The notes under the pieces are model-generated. The model had not been told where the DNA came from and made no database searches. It worked only from the letters and a program-made list of their open reading frames with translations. Shown piece by piece: positions 1 to 12,364 of a DNA stretch of 64,000 bases. Origin of the DNA: Euborellia annulipes (Eukaryota > Arthropoda > Insecta > Dermaptera > Anisolabididae); the NCBI GenBank assembly GCA_023213315.1, contig JAKCPI010001593.1, positions 1 to 64,000 of the forward strand, in the 5' to 3' direction. Numbering within the stretch: the stretch's first letter is position 1; each line of letters begins with the position of its first letter. The translations under genes and the position numbers were made by a program.

Positions 1-559
1 TAAAATAAATAATAACATTAAATTTCTAATTTAATTTTTTTTTTGATGAGAGTTTTTAAGGATCTTGAGAGGTGAGATGCATTAGAAATTGCTTGCCGAA
101 TGGCTCAGACTGATGCATCTCACAAAACTACTCTTATCTATAGGCCTATATAATAAGACACCCTTAAATACTGTACTTATTTTGGCTCTCATGATGGCCA
201 TCGTTAAGGCGTCTGAAATTAAGCATACAGGTGATCTAATTAAAGAGCAGGTTCCATTCCATCTCCAAACTTAGCAGTCAACCAAATATTAAGATTATAT
301 AATAAATTTATTTGGCACATTTCTTTTATCTTTAGAGAGCAGAGAGCTTTTTTGATTTAAGAATAGAATCAGTCATCCCTAAAATTTAAAAGAAAAAAAA
401 ATCTTTTAAAGAATTCTTAATAAAATTATTTAATGATTTACAGTTCATGCTTTGATAAATGCTCTGTTTATATATCACCAGATATACTGTGTCAGTAAGA
501 ATATTGAACATAGAAAAATAAAATTTAGCCGGTTTTAAGAAAATAGAAAAAACTGAAAA
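1..559. other. AT-rich stretch with no supported gene
   Basis: A 61-codon frame at 89-274 has no recognisable features and no coding context. Nothing else was identified. Confidence 0.5.
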
Positions 560-910
560 AAAGCAAACGTGTGGGGTCGTAGGACCCCCGGCAGGAACGA
601 AGTTCCTCAAGCCTTTTCTTCAACTCAGAATATAATTTAATATGAATATTATTTAAATAGACGGAAGCCCGCCTTCGGCGGCCAGGGAGCTGCGTCCGGT
701 TTAACCTCTTGCTCGCCTTCGGCGTAGATAGAAGGAAATAAAGAGAAGGAGAAGGTGGGCGTGGCCTCGCCAAGTCTTCGGCTAATCTCGCCTTCCTCCG
801 CCTTCGCTCGGGCGCTGGGAACGTATTTTTGTTAGGAACGCGTTTTTGTTATGTTACATTTTCTCCCAATACACACTGCATTAGCCGCGTTAAAGAACTT
901 CGTTCCAAAA
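560..910. other. GC-rich island with short inverted and tandem repeats
   Basis: In an otherwise AT-rich area this stretch repeats CGCCTTCGGCG-like hairpins (670-685, 714-725), a palindrome GGAACGAAGTTCC (594-606) whose inverse partner GAACTTCGTTCC recurs at about 895, and a tandem 17-mer (GGAACG.ATTTTTGTTA, 818-850). It has no convincing ORF. It resembles the GC-rich tail of the Helitron-like element at 32695, but its identity is unknown. Confidence 0.4.
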
Positions 911-1249
911 ATACTTCAGTAAAGAAGAAAGGCTGTGTATTAGTACTCTTTGACCAATTTTATTCAAAAGATTCATATTGCATGTCAGGGAAATATCTAA
1001 CTTATATATCTAATTTCACAATCAAACTCGCAGCCCTTTTTGTTATTGGGATATTTTGTTCACACACAGACAAAGAGACTATTTTGCGCTACCTACTTTT
1101 TTTCGAACCAGGAATCCTCTAAACGTGTATTAGCATTAAAATCTCGGCATCTAATTTTTTAAATATTTTTCAACATCTTTATATTTAAATAAGATATTAG
1201 TATTCATATATACCTCGACTAGTCTTAGATATATTTATCATGGTCATGT

Positions 1250-1335
1250 ATTTTTGTTGGTGGGCTAAGCTCCCCATGGCTCCTAGGAACCGAACCCAGG
1301 ATCTCCAACCTTTCCGGGGCATTGGCGTGCCTAAT
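1250..1335 (-). repeat. tRNA-like SINE head fragment
   Basis: On the - strand a B-box-like segment (GGGTTCGGTTCC) sits inside GGAGATCCTGGGTTC..., with a plausible A-box region after it replaced by other sequence. It is probably a broken SINE head and weakly supported. Confidence 0.3.
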
Positions 1336-1744
1336 TTTTTACATGATCGCAATACTTTTTATATATTAATATTAATTAATAAAATAAAAATGTAAAAAAT
1401 AAAAATTATAAAAATAAAGAGAAATTTAACCAGGAGCTTTGATCATGATGAGGACCTCGAGTTACCAGAGTTGCCATTCCCTCTCGGTTATTGATTCATT
1501 TGAGTCGAACAAATAGAAATGATATTCTCACTGGTCATTTTTCGATCTTATCTTTTTTCGAACCGGAATTGAAAATTCTTCTTCTTCTTCAGTCGTTATA
1601 AGAACGCATCTACACAGTGGTTATAAAAATACTCATAGCTATTTGTTACGTGGCTATGAATTCAGAAATTACGAAGATGATAAGAAATTTAGGGATATTT
1701 TTTTGCTGTTTCACTCTTCATTGTCACAATCAAATCGTCAAATA

Positions 1745-2862
1745 CATTCGACTCTCAATAATTCGAAATCTAAGGGACCATAAGAAAAGTTCGAATTATC
1801 GAGTTTTTGAATTATCAGGAAAGAAAAAAAAATTCATATTATTTTGAGTTTTTATTATATGCAATTTCGACGCTTTCGCTTTAAAAAAAGCACCTCCAAC
1901 ATGCAAGTTTTGTGCTCTACATTATCGCCACTTGATTAACGAATCCTCGAGAATAGGGATCTCTGGCTCGAAGTGTAAATAACTTTTTCTTTATTCTTTA
2001 GAATTGTGGATAGCGTTGATGGTGGAATATTGAATGTTTTTGCTATATCTTTTCTTTTTGACGTGACAACGTCTTACAAATCATGTGTCTATAGAGGCAT
2101 GTTAGAAGGGCATGCACGAAAAAGTTTATCGGCTTGAATAACTCCTCTGTCTTAAGAGGTATAATTATGGGGTATATACGATTAGAAAGAATGAGTTTTC
2201 AGCTAAAGATTTCACAATTTATTTTTTTCCTATCATTTTATTTTACCGCGCTGCGGTAAATTCTAATTTGAAAGTTTAAACCCCTATAGATTCCGAACGG
2301 CTAATCCGATCAGACTAAATAAGATGTCATTTGGTGCAGAAACAAATCCTCTAATAGAATAAATAAAAAAATCCCGAGTAATTAACTCGAAAATTAGTTT
2401 TTTTTCTCGAAAAACCTCATTTTTTAGGCAAAAAAATATCGAAAAATTTATGTAACGCCTAGCTACTTGACCATAAAAGCTACATTGAATCTAAATATAG
2501 TTTTAGAAAGAGTGGTCCAATGCCCAGAGGTAATTTTTTTTTTACTTTTTTGAACCACTTTCCACTGCTGCGATAATTTGTTTTTCTTCGGATACAATAA
2601 GGTAGACGTACTTTTGCCTGGGATCATTAGCGGAAAATGAGGAGTAAATATTGCTAGGAAAAATTCGAATTATAGAAAGGGTAAGTGGCCTAGTTTGAAT
2701 TATATAAGGTTCTCTCCCCCTCTTGTTACGAAAATCATTTCGAGTTATCGAGCGTATATATAAATACACAGCATTTTTTCGTTTTACCGAAGTTTACAGC
2801 TAAAGAGTGCAAATTATCGAAAAATTCGAATTGCCGAGTTTCCAATTATCGAGAGTCGACTG
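1745..2862 (-). mobile_element. pogo/Tigger-like DNA transposon, decayed
   Basis: The ends are inverted: CATTCGACTCTCAATAATTC on the left and the complement of CAGTCGACTCTCGATAATTG on the right. Each is flanked by TA, the usual target of the Tc1/mariner superfamily. The element is 1.1 kb and has internal repeats of the type ATTCGAATTATCGAG near both ends. A - strand fragment of the DNA-binding domain survives (1975-2061). There is no room for a full transposase, so this is an internally deleted relic. Confidence 0.8.
1975..2061 (-). pseudogene. pogo-type transposase helix-turn-helix remnant
   Basis: The - strand reads SKRKDIAKTFNIPPSTLSTI, then LKNKEKVIYT. This is the classic CENP-B/pogo N-terminal helix-turn-helix (…DIA..F.IP.STLSTILKNKEK). 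Downstream the frame breaks up. It places the element in the pogo/Tigger family and fixes its direction. Confidence 0.75.
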
Positions 2863-2868
2863 TATGTA

Positions 2869-3080
2869 CCATCTATTGCAATAGTATTGAGAATAAAGCC
2901 CGGAAGTTAGGCAGCCCAAATGGCAGCTGGTCTGTCTAAGAAATATCTTTTTCAAAGCAGACAATAGGGCGATCGGCCTTTATTACTATAAAAATTTATC
3001 TTTTTAATATATTAGTGAACGTGCACCATTTGGGCTGCCTAACTGCCGGGATTTATTCTCAATACTATTGCAATAGATGG
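2869..3080. repeat. foldback repeat, family F1
   Basis: The arms are CCATCTATTGCAATAGTATT... and its inverse, flanked by TA. Both arms carry GGCAGCCCAAATGG. The left side continues past the arm into a loop of about 100 bases. It directly abuts the right end of the pogo-like element. Relatives are at 44212-44376 and 47887-48133. Confidence 0.75.
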
Positions 3081-3602
3081 TATATATTACTGATATTTTA
3101 TAATTATTTGAATTTTTGACTAAATAAAACTTATTAGCCAAATATTTTTTCTAAAAGTTTTTTAATTCACTGTTTGGTTTCTTAAAAAAAAACACCCCTA
3201 TAATACTGTATAATTAACAATTTTATTCTGTCCAGCCCTCTAAATGTAGACAGCAAAAAAAAAAAAATTGTATTTATTTCTTTCTTTCTTTTGGCTAACT
3301 CCTCGTCTTTCTAATAAAAAATAGATAATCTAAAAATCATCTGCTCAAATCTCTAGTCAGACTGGGCATCGGTTCGTTTTATTTCTCTATCATATTATAT
3401 CTATATCTATATTTATTTTCGTCGAACAAGAAAATAAGGATAGGGCGAAGATATTACAAAAATAAATTTTTATAATATAATAACTCGCACTCACAAGAGG
3501 AACTTCTTCAGGACTAGTGCAATAAGAAATCAAATTAAAACATAATCTCTATTAACTTGCAAGAACAACTAATAACTTAAAAAACTTTTATTTAATTAAT
3601 TA

Positions 3603-3647
3603 ACCGTCGACGTTTCTGTCGCAAATCACGACCTTCCTCAGGACGAT
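3603..3647 (-). ncRNA. hammerhead-like ribozyme motif (family A)
   Basis: On the - strand: flank ATCGTC, core CTGAGGA, one A, a hairpin with GTCGT/GCGAC pairs, GAAAC, GTC, flank GACGGT. The flanks pair over six positions (one G-U). This is the layout of a type I hammerhead with minimal helix III. The flanking AACTTTTATTTAATT and spacer TTGTTAGAAT...ATTCTAACAA relate it to the foldback at 63529. Activity is inferred, not shown. Confidence 0.6.
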
Positions 3648-4687
3648 TAATTGTTAGAATACAAGGTTAACAGCATTCTAACAATTAATAACACTAATAA
3701 CACTAATTAACACTAATAACTAATTATATAAATAATATTCGAGATAATCTTTTACACAAGTGTTTCACGCTTCTTCTTTACTGTATCTCCATTCATCGTA
3801 AATTGACATTTCGATTAAATTAATTATTTTTCATAATTGATTAGGCCATTAAAACTATAAGCTACATTAATAGCCTATTATTTATTCATTTGAATATTTT
3901 CTAAATGAAATTTTAAAATTAAATTAAATATTCAAACAAGTTAATGGATGGCTCAAGAGTGTCCTACGAGAATAATTTTTTTTCTCTCTTTTATATATTT
4001 CTTTTTTTTTAATAATTATTATTAAAAATCAATAAATATAAATTAACGAAAACTCCTAGGCCATAGAACAGTAGTAGAGTTATTGAAAACAGCTAAGGAG
4101 TCTATATGGCCTCCGATGCCAAAAAAGACCTTAAATAAAAAAGAAATTTAAAAGAGATTTTTTTTTTAATTTTGATCTTTTTGGCTGTTTGCTAGTTTAT
4201 TTCTTTATAAACCGATACACATCTAAATATTAAAAAGCTAAAAAAAAAAAAGATTAAAAGAGATCTGATCTAATCAAGTTTTTGCGATTCATGAACATAC
4301 TAAAATTCCTTTTGTATTAAGTTGAATTTTACTCCAAAATATTTTAGTTAATTGTTTGATAAATCAACTAAATAATTTTAGACCCTGCAAGCCTATCTTC
4401 TTTTTGTATATTTTGTAAAGCGTATCATGTTTCTATGCAGGATTTAATTAATCCTCAGAAGTCGATTTATTGGATTCAGGTTAGGGTATATTATATCTGA
4501 AATATTCTTAAAAAAAAGAGCACATGATTTAAAGCATCATTGTAAACTTCCTATTTCTCATATTTTGATTAAAATATTATTTATATACTAAAAAATCTAG
4601 TCGCACAGCACACCTTCTGTAATCGAAAGTTGCGTTCTGTGCATATATTAAATATTGACGGGAAAGTAATATCATTTGACATACTTA
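3648..4687. other. AT-rich stretch; SINE tail only
   Basis: It contains a small inverted repeat (TTGTTAGAAT..ATTCTAACAA, 3651-3685) and a degenerate SINE tail with GGCCTCCGATGCC and AAAAAGACCTTAAA near 4110-4135. No coding evidence. Confidence 0.5.
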
Positions 4688-5332
4688 GGCCTCGGTTACA
4701 CGGGGCGATTTAGTCGCTGCTTCTTTCAATAGTAGCGAGTGGCCAGGCCCCGTGTGACAGCCTAGTCGCTACTACTAACTCCACTCGTTACTACTAAATA
4801 ATCGCTACGACTGGTTTAGAACATGTTCCAATCTAGTCGCTTCAAGCTTGGGAGTAGAGTGTTCATGTGACCTAGTCGACGCTTTCTATTAGTCCGTCTG
4901 CTCTGTTTGACAACTCGGTACTCGGAGGCGCATTAGCAATATCATTTATAATGTCAAACTGTTCTTTCTTAAATTCTATTTAAATAAATATAGATTTATT
5001 AAAAATATATAATAATATGAATCATCCAAGCCTGCTCAAGTGTTCAGGAAATGAAATAATAAAATTTCTAACAATTTATTAAAAATATTCTTAATTATGG
5101 GACTCAAAAAATTAATCATATTTATTTTACAATTTGACATAATGTTGCGAAGTTTCTTGAAGGGCAACGGTTAAAATAGATAAGAAATGCCAGAAAGTAA
5201 TGATGAAAATATTATTATTTACTAGCCATTTACAATAGTTTCGTGTGACAGGCTAATCGCTACTACAAGAAAACAGCGACCATTCGCACCTAAAAATAAG
5301 AAGCGACTAAATCGCCTCGTGTGACCTAGGCT
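4688..5332. mobile_element. PIF/Harbinger-like MITE
   Basis: The terminal inverted repeat starts GGCCTCGGTTACACGGGGCG and continues ATTTAGTCGCT. The right end is its inverse (GCGACTAAATCGCCTCGTGT then GACCTAGGCT). TTA flanks both ends, matching the 3-bp target of PIF/Harbinger elements. Subterminal AGTCGCTACTACTA repeats are present. There is no transposase, so it is non-autonomous. A related copy lies at 11013-11597. Confidence 0.7.
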
Positions 5333-6521
5333 TTAATAGACCTAATCTCTCCCAAACTTACTCAGGAATTCAGATCTTGTGGGGTACGATGAGCACGAGT
5401 TTTCCGAATTAGGATTGCCACATAATAATAATAATAATAATAATAATATAATATGTTCCTTTTATGGCACCCTCGTAATTATAGCTATATTTTTTATTAA
5501 TAAGCTTACTTTAGTATTCAGCATAATCAATATAATTTTTTTATTAAAAACTATTAAATATTTTATTTTTTGACACGTGGTTCATTTATTTGATAGACAA
5601 TTTTTCGTTCCGTTAATAAAATCCATGCATTTCATTGATACTATTACAATAAATTCGTGGTTTTGGCATTGGGAATGTTTTAAAAGTTATTGCCACTTTT
5701 CTGCTTTACTATCACTTTATCGATACTTTAAAATATTATATTATTCGGAAAATAGTCATTATTATTTAGTTATTATTTTACAGATGAAATTCATACCTAG
5801 GACTACTGATTCCATAAATTAATTTTCCAACTGTCATTCTGGTTGCATATCTTCACGGCGTGGGGCGGAAGATCAAATAATGCAATAAATTAGATATACT
5901 TACCGGAGGTAGAAGAGACATTCCCATTAAATAAATAATCCTCTCATTTTATATCAAAAGGGGATAGTGATGAACACCTCTTTATTGATGATTTGTGATA
6001 GTTTTTAAAGAATAACCCTTCCCTCTTTTCCCTCTCTTCATTAAAGATTAGGAAAACCAAAGTTCTCTCTAATTTGATAGCGCATATACTGTACTGTGAA
6101 CTAGGGACTGATTCTGACTTTTTTATTACAATTTCTTAATTGAATCTTTAACCTTTTTTTTGTGTTTTAATGGTTCTAATAATTAATTGTCTTTTTATTT
6201 TATTTTTTTTTTTCATTGTTTATGACTCCATGCGCCTTTTTCTAATTTCGCACACCCTTTTAGAGCTGAGAAAATCTCTGCCATAAGCAAATTAACATTG
6301 TACATAAAATAAAATAATTTAAAATTTTGAATTCACAATTCTTAGAGACTGCTGAATCTGATTATCAGATTCTTTAAATTTTTTTCTTGAATTCACGGCT
6401 TCGAAATCTCTTCGCTTCTCGACATTGACAACTTGGGTTATTTATTTATTTATTTTTTAAATGTTTAAAAACAAATTAGATGTTTGTTTCACGAAATACC
6501 AAAAAATATACAGTATAATAA
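5333..6521. other. AT-rich stretch without gene; ATA microsatellite
   Basis: An (ATA)n run is at about 5423-5450. The open frames at 5379 and 5577 are low-complexity, hydrophobic by base composition and lack any homologue I can name. The rest is AT-rich with no recognisable element. Confidence 0.5.
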
Positions 6522-7207
6522 AAAATCTGGTGTGACTGGTCGCAACAGATTTTTTTGTGTCGACATATATTTAGTTTCCGCCGATATATTAGAATTCAAG
6601 ATGTAAATTTTATAAACATGGGAAAATAGTTATATTTTGTTACCTTGGCAACCATTCTCCTATCTTTCCTATTAAGTACAAGAATAAAGTGTGCTTCAAA
6701 CAATTTCAAGCTCAAAATGAGAATATACATTTTCAAGAGCATCTAAAAAATAATTGATTTTTGAATTTTAATCCAAATCGTTAGAGCGAATTTTATGAAA
6801 AATAAACTGAAATAAGTAAAGTAATAGTATTCTTTGGCCGATTTTGTTCAAAAGCTTCGTGTTACGTCCCAAAGGGGTAACTAACTTAAATATAAAATTT
6901 CAACCTCCTAGCTTTTTTCATTCTCCATCTCGACATCCAATTTTTGACATCTCTCTATATATTACATATCGACGCTCTCAGTAAAAAAGTGCCTAACTCC
7001 ACTTTTTTTCGAAAATCATTTTTTTGTATTTTCTGTTGAAAAATATCATTCCCCTAATGCCCTGTACTGGGTAAGAGCGTAATTCAAATTTTTCAGTGGA
7101 AAAAAGAAATTTTTTGGCTCTCCTGAAAAATAAACAAAAATGGAGTTAGGCACTTTGCTAATTAGAACGTCGATATATATTACATATATAGGTAAAAGAA
7201 AGTAAAA
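6522..7207 (-). repeat. interspersed repeat R1, copy a (with insertion)
   Basis: The copy runs from ATCTGGTGTGACTGGTCGC to GGTAAAAGAAAGTAAAAA. It shares with the other R1 copies TTGGCAACCATTCTCCTATC, GTGCTTCAAACAATTT, AGCATCTAAAAAATAATTGA, TTTTGTTCAAAAGCTT and a final ATATATTACATAT block. A foldback of the type AAGTGCCTAACTCCA/TGGAGTTAGGCACTT (about 6973-7170) interrupts it. Confidence 0.75.
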
Positions 7208-7289
7208 ATTAACTTTTATAACCCCTACATACAGTAAGTGTTAAGGTGATTGTTAATAAGAAATTGAGTTATTCCACAGGTGAAACTAT

Positions 7290-7490
7290 TAAAAGTAGCA
7301 GGTGGGTGGTTGGGGGAGGAGTTGAAGGAGGGGGCGGTGAAGGCGTGGTGGGGGGCGGGCGGGCGGCGCGCGCACCCTCCTGGGGGGCTACCGGCCGATA
7401 TAACGGCGAGTGGCTTTCAGGCCTCAAACTGTGCCAGTCCAGAGCCTAATTGCGCTACACGGCTAGGTAAACACTCTCCCCCTCACCCTC
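7290..7490 (-). repeat. GC-rich island with SINE-head-like end
   Basis: A purine-rich (G/A) tract is followed, on the - strand, by an A-box-like TAGCGCAATTAGG and a distant B-box-like GTTTGAGGCC. The overlapping frames through it come from base composition and are not supported as coding. Confidence 0.3.
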
Positions 7491-8169
7491 TCTTTGCCTT
7501 TCCGAAGAAATTATTTATTTATTTATTTTTTTATTTATTAGTTGGAGTGCTTAAAAAAAAATAAAATAAAATAAAAATAAATACATATTAAAAAATAAAT
7601 CGTCGACTTGTATTAAAATCACCGAATTATCATCGCACGCGACTTCAAACGAATCTCTTCGCTTCTAGATTTCTCATTAACAACGTGAGTTATTTATTTT
7701 TCTTTAAAATAAAATTTGCTTTTTTTTTTTTTGTTTAAAGAAATGCAAAAAAAAATCGTGTGTTTTTTTCATATTCTTTGAATAATCAAAAAATATTATT
7801 TTGAAAGTCAAAAGACAATCAAATAATTTTATTATTGTTTATTTTTATAAATTACCTACTCGGTATTCTAATTTGAAATTCTAATTTTTACTAATTGAAA
7901 AAATTTTGAATAATCCTAAGTATTTTCCTAAAAAATAATAAAAAAAATTACTTAATGTTATTAAAAAACTAAAATATTATTTATTATTAAAAATTAAATG
8001 ATATAAACTTTTAATTACTAGTTATTATTAAAACTTATGGTTCTACCATTATAAATCCAAACCTACCTTTTTTAAGTCTTCGGCATCTAAAAAGGTATAT
8101 AGGCTTTAAACGAATATTAAAATTTTTATTTAAGATACATATGTTTCAGGCATATTTATTTACACAATT

Positions 8170-8512
8170 GATTAAATAAATATTCATCGGTGTGCCTGGG
8201 ATTCGAACCCAATCCCTTTGGCTTTTGAGGTTATCACTATTGACATTTGTCTTTAATCTCTCGGTAGAATAGGGAAGAGGACTTAAGCAAAAATTTTTTA
8301 CCTTTTTAGGCCGTGGTAATTGGTGCAAGTGCGGCAGTTCCAAGATTGCGAGGAGAGAGAACTTTTTCCAAGAAACAATTTTACATTAGAGCAGAAACAA
8401 TCCTTATTTGACTGATAGAATAAATTTGGTGCTTGGACCTCCGGGTTCGCTTCCCATCCCAAGCAAGAAAAATTTATTTGAATTGACTACTAATCATTTA
8501 AAATAAGTAGGA
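8170..8512. repeat. two SINE-head remnants
   Basis: At 8180-8235 (- strand) the B-box sequence GGGTTCGAATCCCAGGCAC is visible. At 8432-8512 (+ strand) the S3 SINE signature GGGTTCGCTTCCCATCCCA, then AAATTTATTTGAATTGACTA, is visible. Both are truncated. Confidence 0.5.
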
Positions 8513-9159
8513 GTTTTTAAAAACTTCCTTGTCGTGAAAAAACATCTTACAAACAAAAATAAAAGGAAGGAAGTTTTAAAATTTATTTGATTTTCTTGAT
8601 CTCTACATGAAATATCTCTATTAGACACTATTATATAAATCTTCTTATGATATCACTAAATACTTCTCCTAATAACTTCACTTCCATTTTGTAAATCATT
8701 TTTTATATTGAAGATTTATAAAAACTTGATAAGATCTAGCAATATCTACAACTTTATTTCACTTATTCTTTACTCTTTTAACACTCTTCTTTCTTGTTTA
8801 TTATTTTCCTCTTCTCCTCTCTTTCTTTTCCAAGATAATTTTTGATGTCCCCCTCTTATTAAAATTTTTTTTTAAAAGAAAATATTATTTTTTAAATATT
8901 TTCCTTTTTTCATCATATTCTATTAATCTCCACAATACTATTTTGGAAGGACACCTTTTTTTTAATCAAAATATAATTATCTTTGTATATAAATATTTCG
9001 CCTTTCTCTCATTCACTTTTACTTTTTCTTATTTTGAATTTTTAATAATTCTAATTTTTCCAGTTATTTTAAAACAACATTCTTTAATTTTTAACTTTTT
9101 ATTCTTTTTTTCCTTTCTTTCGATGAGAGATTTTGATAAAAGTCAATATTGAAAACCTA

Positions 9160-9302
9160 AAAGGCAGTCCGATGAATTTATTAAAATCTTTTCGATACCA
9201 AATGGTTTAAATAAAAATGTCAGGACCTCAATATTACGTTTTACTATAATGAGTTTTGTTTAAAATCTAAATGGCCTAAGATGCCGAAAAGACTTAAAAA
9301 AA
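9160..9302 (+). repeat. SINE S4 body fragment
   Basis: It begins GGCAGTCCGATGAATTTATT, passes GATACCAAATGGTTTAAATA and ends AAATGGCCTAAGATGCCGAA. The more complete copy at 62551 has the same order plus a tRNA-like head. Confidence 0.65.
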
Positions 9303-9480
9303 AAACAACTTTATTTTCACAATAATTTGCAAAATAATTTAATTAATAACAGTTTTCTATTTTAACCATATAGACTTATCATTATAACTTTAAGAATAAC
9401 ATTTTTGATAAAATTCAATAATAAAAGAAAATGTTATGTGAGGTATGTCTTTGAAATTTGTGGCTGAAAGTATTTCTAAA

Positions 9481-9706
9481 ATTTCAAGACATAAACAGCC
9501 AAAATTATTTCTTTTATTATGCCGATCCAGGCTGACTTTTTCTTTGTCCTTATGAGCTCCGTTCATGCGAATGTGTCTCGCTGAAATTTTAATTTTAATT
9601 TATTCTCGCCTCCGGCTCTGAAGATGGCCTAGACCTGTGGCCGAAACGTCAGCCTGGAACGGCACAATAAAAGAAATAATTTTGGCTGCATATGTCTTGA
9701 AATTTT
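9481..9706. repeat. foldback repeat with hammerhead-like motif
   Basis: Left arm ATTTCAAGACATAAACAGCC...GCCGATCCAGGCTGAC pairs with right arm GTCAGCCTGGAACGGC...GGCTGCATATGTCTTG. The motif survives only in the right half. The left half past GACTTTTT has diverged. Confidence 0.7.
9614..9654 (+). ncRNA. hammerhead-like ribozyme motif
   Basis: Flank GGCT, core CTGAAGA, one T, hairpin GGCC...GGCC, GAAAC, GTC, flank AGCC. The flanks pair over four positions and the hairpin stem has four pairs. All core positions expected for a hammerhead are present except for the one extra base after the first core box. Confidence 0.6.
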
Positions 9707-11012
9707 TTTTGACTCCCCTTTAGAAAATGTTATGCTTTTTTTTTAAATTTATCGCAAAACTTCACTAAACTTAATTAATATTATCCATATTTTTGAAATA
9801 GTGACGTAAAATTAATTATCTTAAGAACTTAAGCTGATTTTCTAATAATAGAAAATTAATTCAAAAATTTTTTTTCCTTTACCCAAATTCGTTTAATTTT
9901 CTTAATTAACAGGGCCCTTTTCTTCTTCGTATAAAAAAATCAAGCAATTTTTTAATTAAAATATATACCTATTTATATTTAAGCTATAAATTTTCATTAT
10001 TATACGGGGAAGAATAAGAGCTTAATAAAAATTCTTTCATAATTACTAGTTTAAAAATTTAAAAAAATAAATAAATATCAGAAGATAAAGTTTTAATCCA
10101 TAATTAAGTTATTCATCATCCTTTAATCGTGTACTAAATGCACAGTCCGATTTGAGCGTTTCTCTGGTCCTTGCATCCCCTCTAACTGATTTTATCTTTT
10201 ATATATAATATATTAATTTTTATCTTTTATAATAATATCTATTTAAAAGAGTTAAATGTTTTTTTTTATTGCTCGTGACTTTAGCCATTGGTGTTTTTCG
10301 TGCTTTAAAGTTTTTTAAATAATGGAAAAACAAAAAGAACAATCCGATATTTATCAAATTTTTTTTTCCATATTTTAATAATTTTTAATTTATAAATTAA
10401 ACATTAAAAAAAATATATATAGAACTATATAACTTTTTAAATTAATTGTTAAGAAAGTGCTGATCAAACTAAACATCTGCGATTAAATTCTTTATTAAAA
10501 TTTAATCTTTAACAAATTGATTTAATGTATTCAACAGCTAAGTGAATTTATTGTGTCTAAAATTAATTAAAATTTTTTGTAGTAGTAAAATTTCTATTAA
10601 AACTTTATCGGAAAATTTTCATAATTTGAATTATGAGTTTAATAATAATTCCTAAATAATTGTTACCTTTAAAAGGGGTTGCCGACCCTTCCTTTGTGAA
10701 AAACACAATACCTAGAAATTTGGGATTGGAAATTCGTATAGGATTACTAACCATCAATTAATACAAATAAACCCCTATTTATATTTGTAGAATAAAAAAT
10801 AATCCCCCTTGTTCTTTCCCATTCTATTCTTCCATTAATCACTTATACCAAAGTCACTTCTGCAACTACTGAATGATTGGGATAAATGTGAATGAAGAAA
10901 TTTTATTTTAGTGAACAGACCTATTATAGTTCTTCACGTGAAATTCAGGAATGCTGTGAAATGACCTGTTTATATGTCAGTTGAAAAAAATGCCAATAAT
11001 AACACGATTATT
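9707..11012. other. AT-rich stretch with nothing recognised
   Basis: It holds simple A/T runs. No ORF of note, inverted repeat or tRNA-like box was seen. Confidence 0.5.
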
Positions 11013-11597
11013 AGCCTGTCACACAAAGCTATTGTTAACTGGCGAGTAAATAATAATATCTACAAATTGTAAAATAAATATGGCTAGCAAACAACAAATT
11101 CAATGCCGAAAAATAAATAAATGAATACTAACTAATATTAATATTAATTAATATTATATATTATATTATTAATATTAATCTTAATTGTTCTTCATTTGTT
11201 GATTTTAGATTTAATTCAATCATTAATTTCTTTAATGAATCTTGTCATAAATTTTTTTCATGTAATTTTTGTTTTTGGTATCCCACAATTCAGAATATTT
11301 TTGATATATTCTTAAAAATGCTATTTTTTAATTTGCTGGCCTGGATCCGACATATTATTATAAATAAATCTATATTTATTTAAATAGAACAGAACAATTT
11401 GACAGGCTAGCTGCAGGTTAGAAATTATAATGATATTGAGTTGTCAAACAGGGCAGACGAACCAATAGAAAGCGTCGACTGGGTCACGTGATCACTCTAC
11501 TCGCAAGCTTGAGGCGACTAGATGAGAACATGTTCTAATCCAGTCGAGGCGACTATTTAGTAGTAGCGACTAGGCTGTCACACAATGCGATCAAGTC
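11013..11597. mobile_element. PIF/Harbinger-like MITE, second copy, inverted
   Basis: The right part (CAAACAGGGCAGACGAACCA, AGAAAGCGTCGACTGGGTCA, GTAGTAGCGACTAGGCTGTC) is the inverse of the corresponding part of the copy at 4688. Ends are worn and no target duplication could be assigned. Confidence 0.6.
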
Positions 11598-12364
11598 AAA
11601 GAAAATTACCTAAAATCATCTTACATAAATATTCTCTTTTTTCTCAAGTCAATTTTTATCCCGGAACACCTGTGTCCATTCCGCCAACTCTTATTCCTCT
11701 CTGGGTAAAATATTATTAGTAGGCCTAGGCCTACTGATTTTTTTTTTAATTCCTAATCTTGATTTGGTTAGTTTCTGAATTTTAATGATTTAACGAATTT
11801 CAATTCTATTCTTGCAATTTGTAATGACTGCAATTATTTTTTTAAAGCGAAATTTTATACGATGTTTATATTATTGTCTCATTTGGTGAAATAATGAAAA
11901 GCAAAAAAAATATAGGTGTACTTAACTCGTCATGTATTATATAAATATTTCATTGTTTAAAACTAAAATCTAAATACACTTATCTTCTTTAAATAAATAA
12001 ATATATCATAGCTCCATTTATACAAAGTATAAAAAAACAATTATTTTTGACCTTTAAATATTTTTTATTAGCATTTCTTTTATTAACTCGGAGACGCGAT
12101 ACTTTTTTTAATATCATAAATGATTCATGCAGCATCACGTTTATTTGGTTAAGATTTATTATTTCTGAGCATCTAAATGACGAATAATTATTCAGTTCTG
12201 ATTTAATTTTATTTAAATAATCATGTAAAAATAAATAAGCTTACAATATAACATAATAAAAAGGAAATACCGAGCCAAGTGGATTAAATTTTGACGAATT
12301 ACTGGTTCTTATCTGTCATTAGGTAATTATCACTTTATCTTGCTAATAAACAATATTTTTTAGG

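Noticed and set aside
660..800. C(TTCG)G-type hairpins suggesting bacterial or symbiont DNA
   Set aside because: The surrounding sequence is host-like and AT-rich, no bacterial gene is present, and similar GC-rich tails occur in the Helitron-like element.
8943..9152. 69-codon hydrophobic frame
   Set aside because: T-rich sequence gives Phe/Leu/Ser by composition. No start context, neighbours or similarity.
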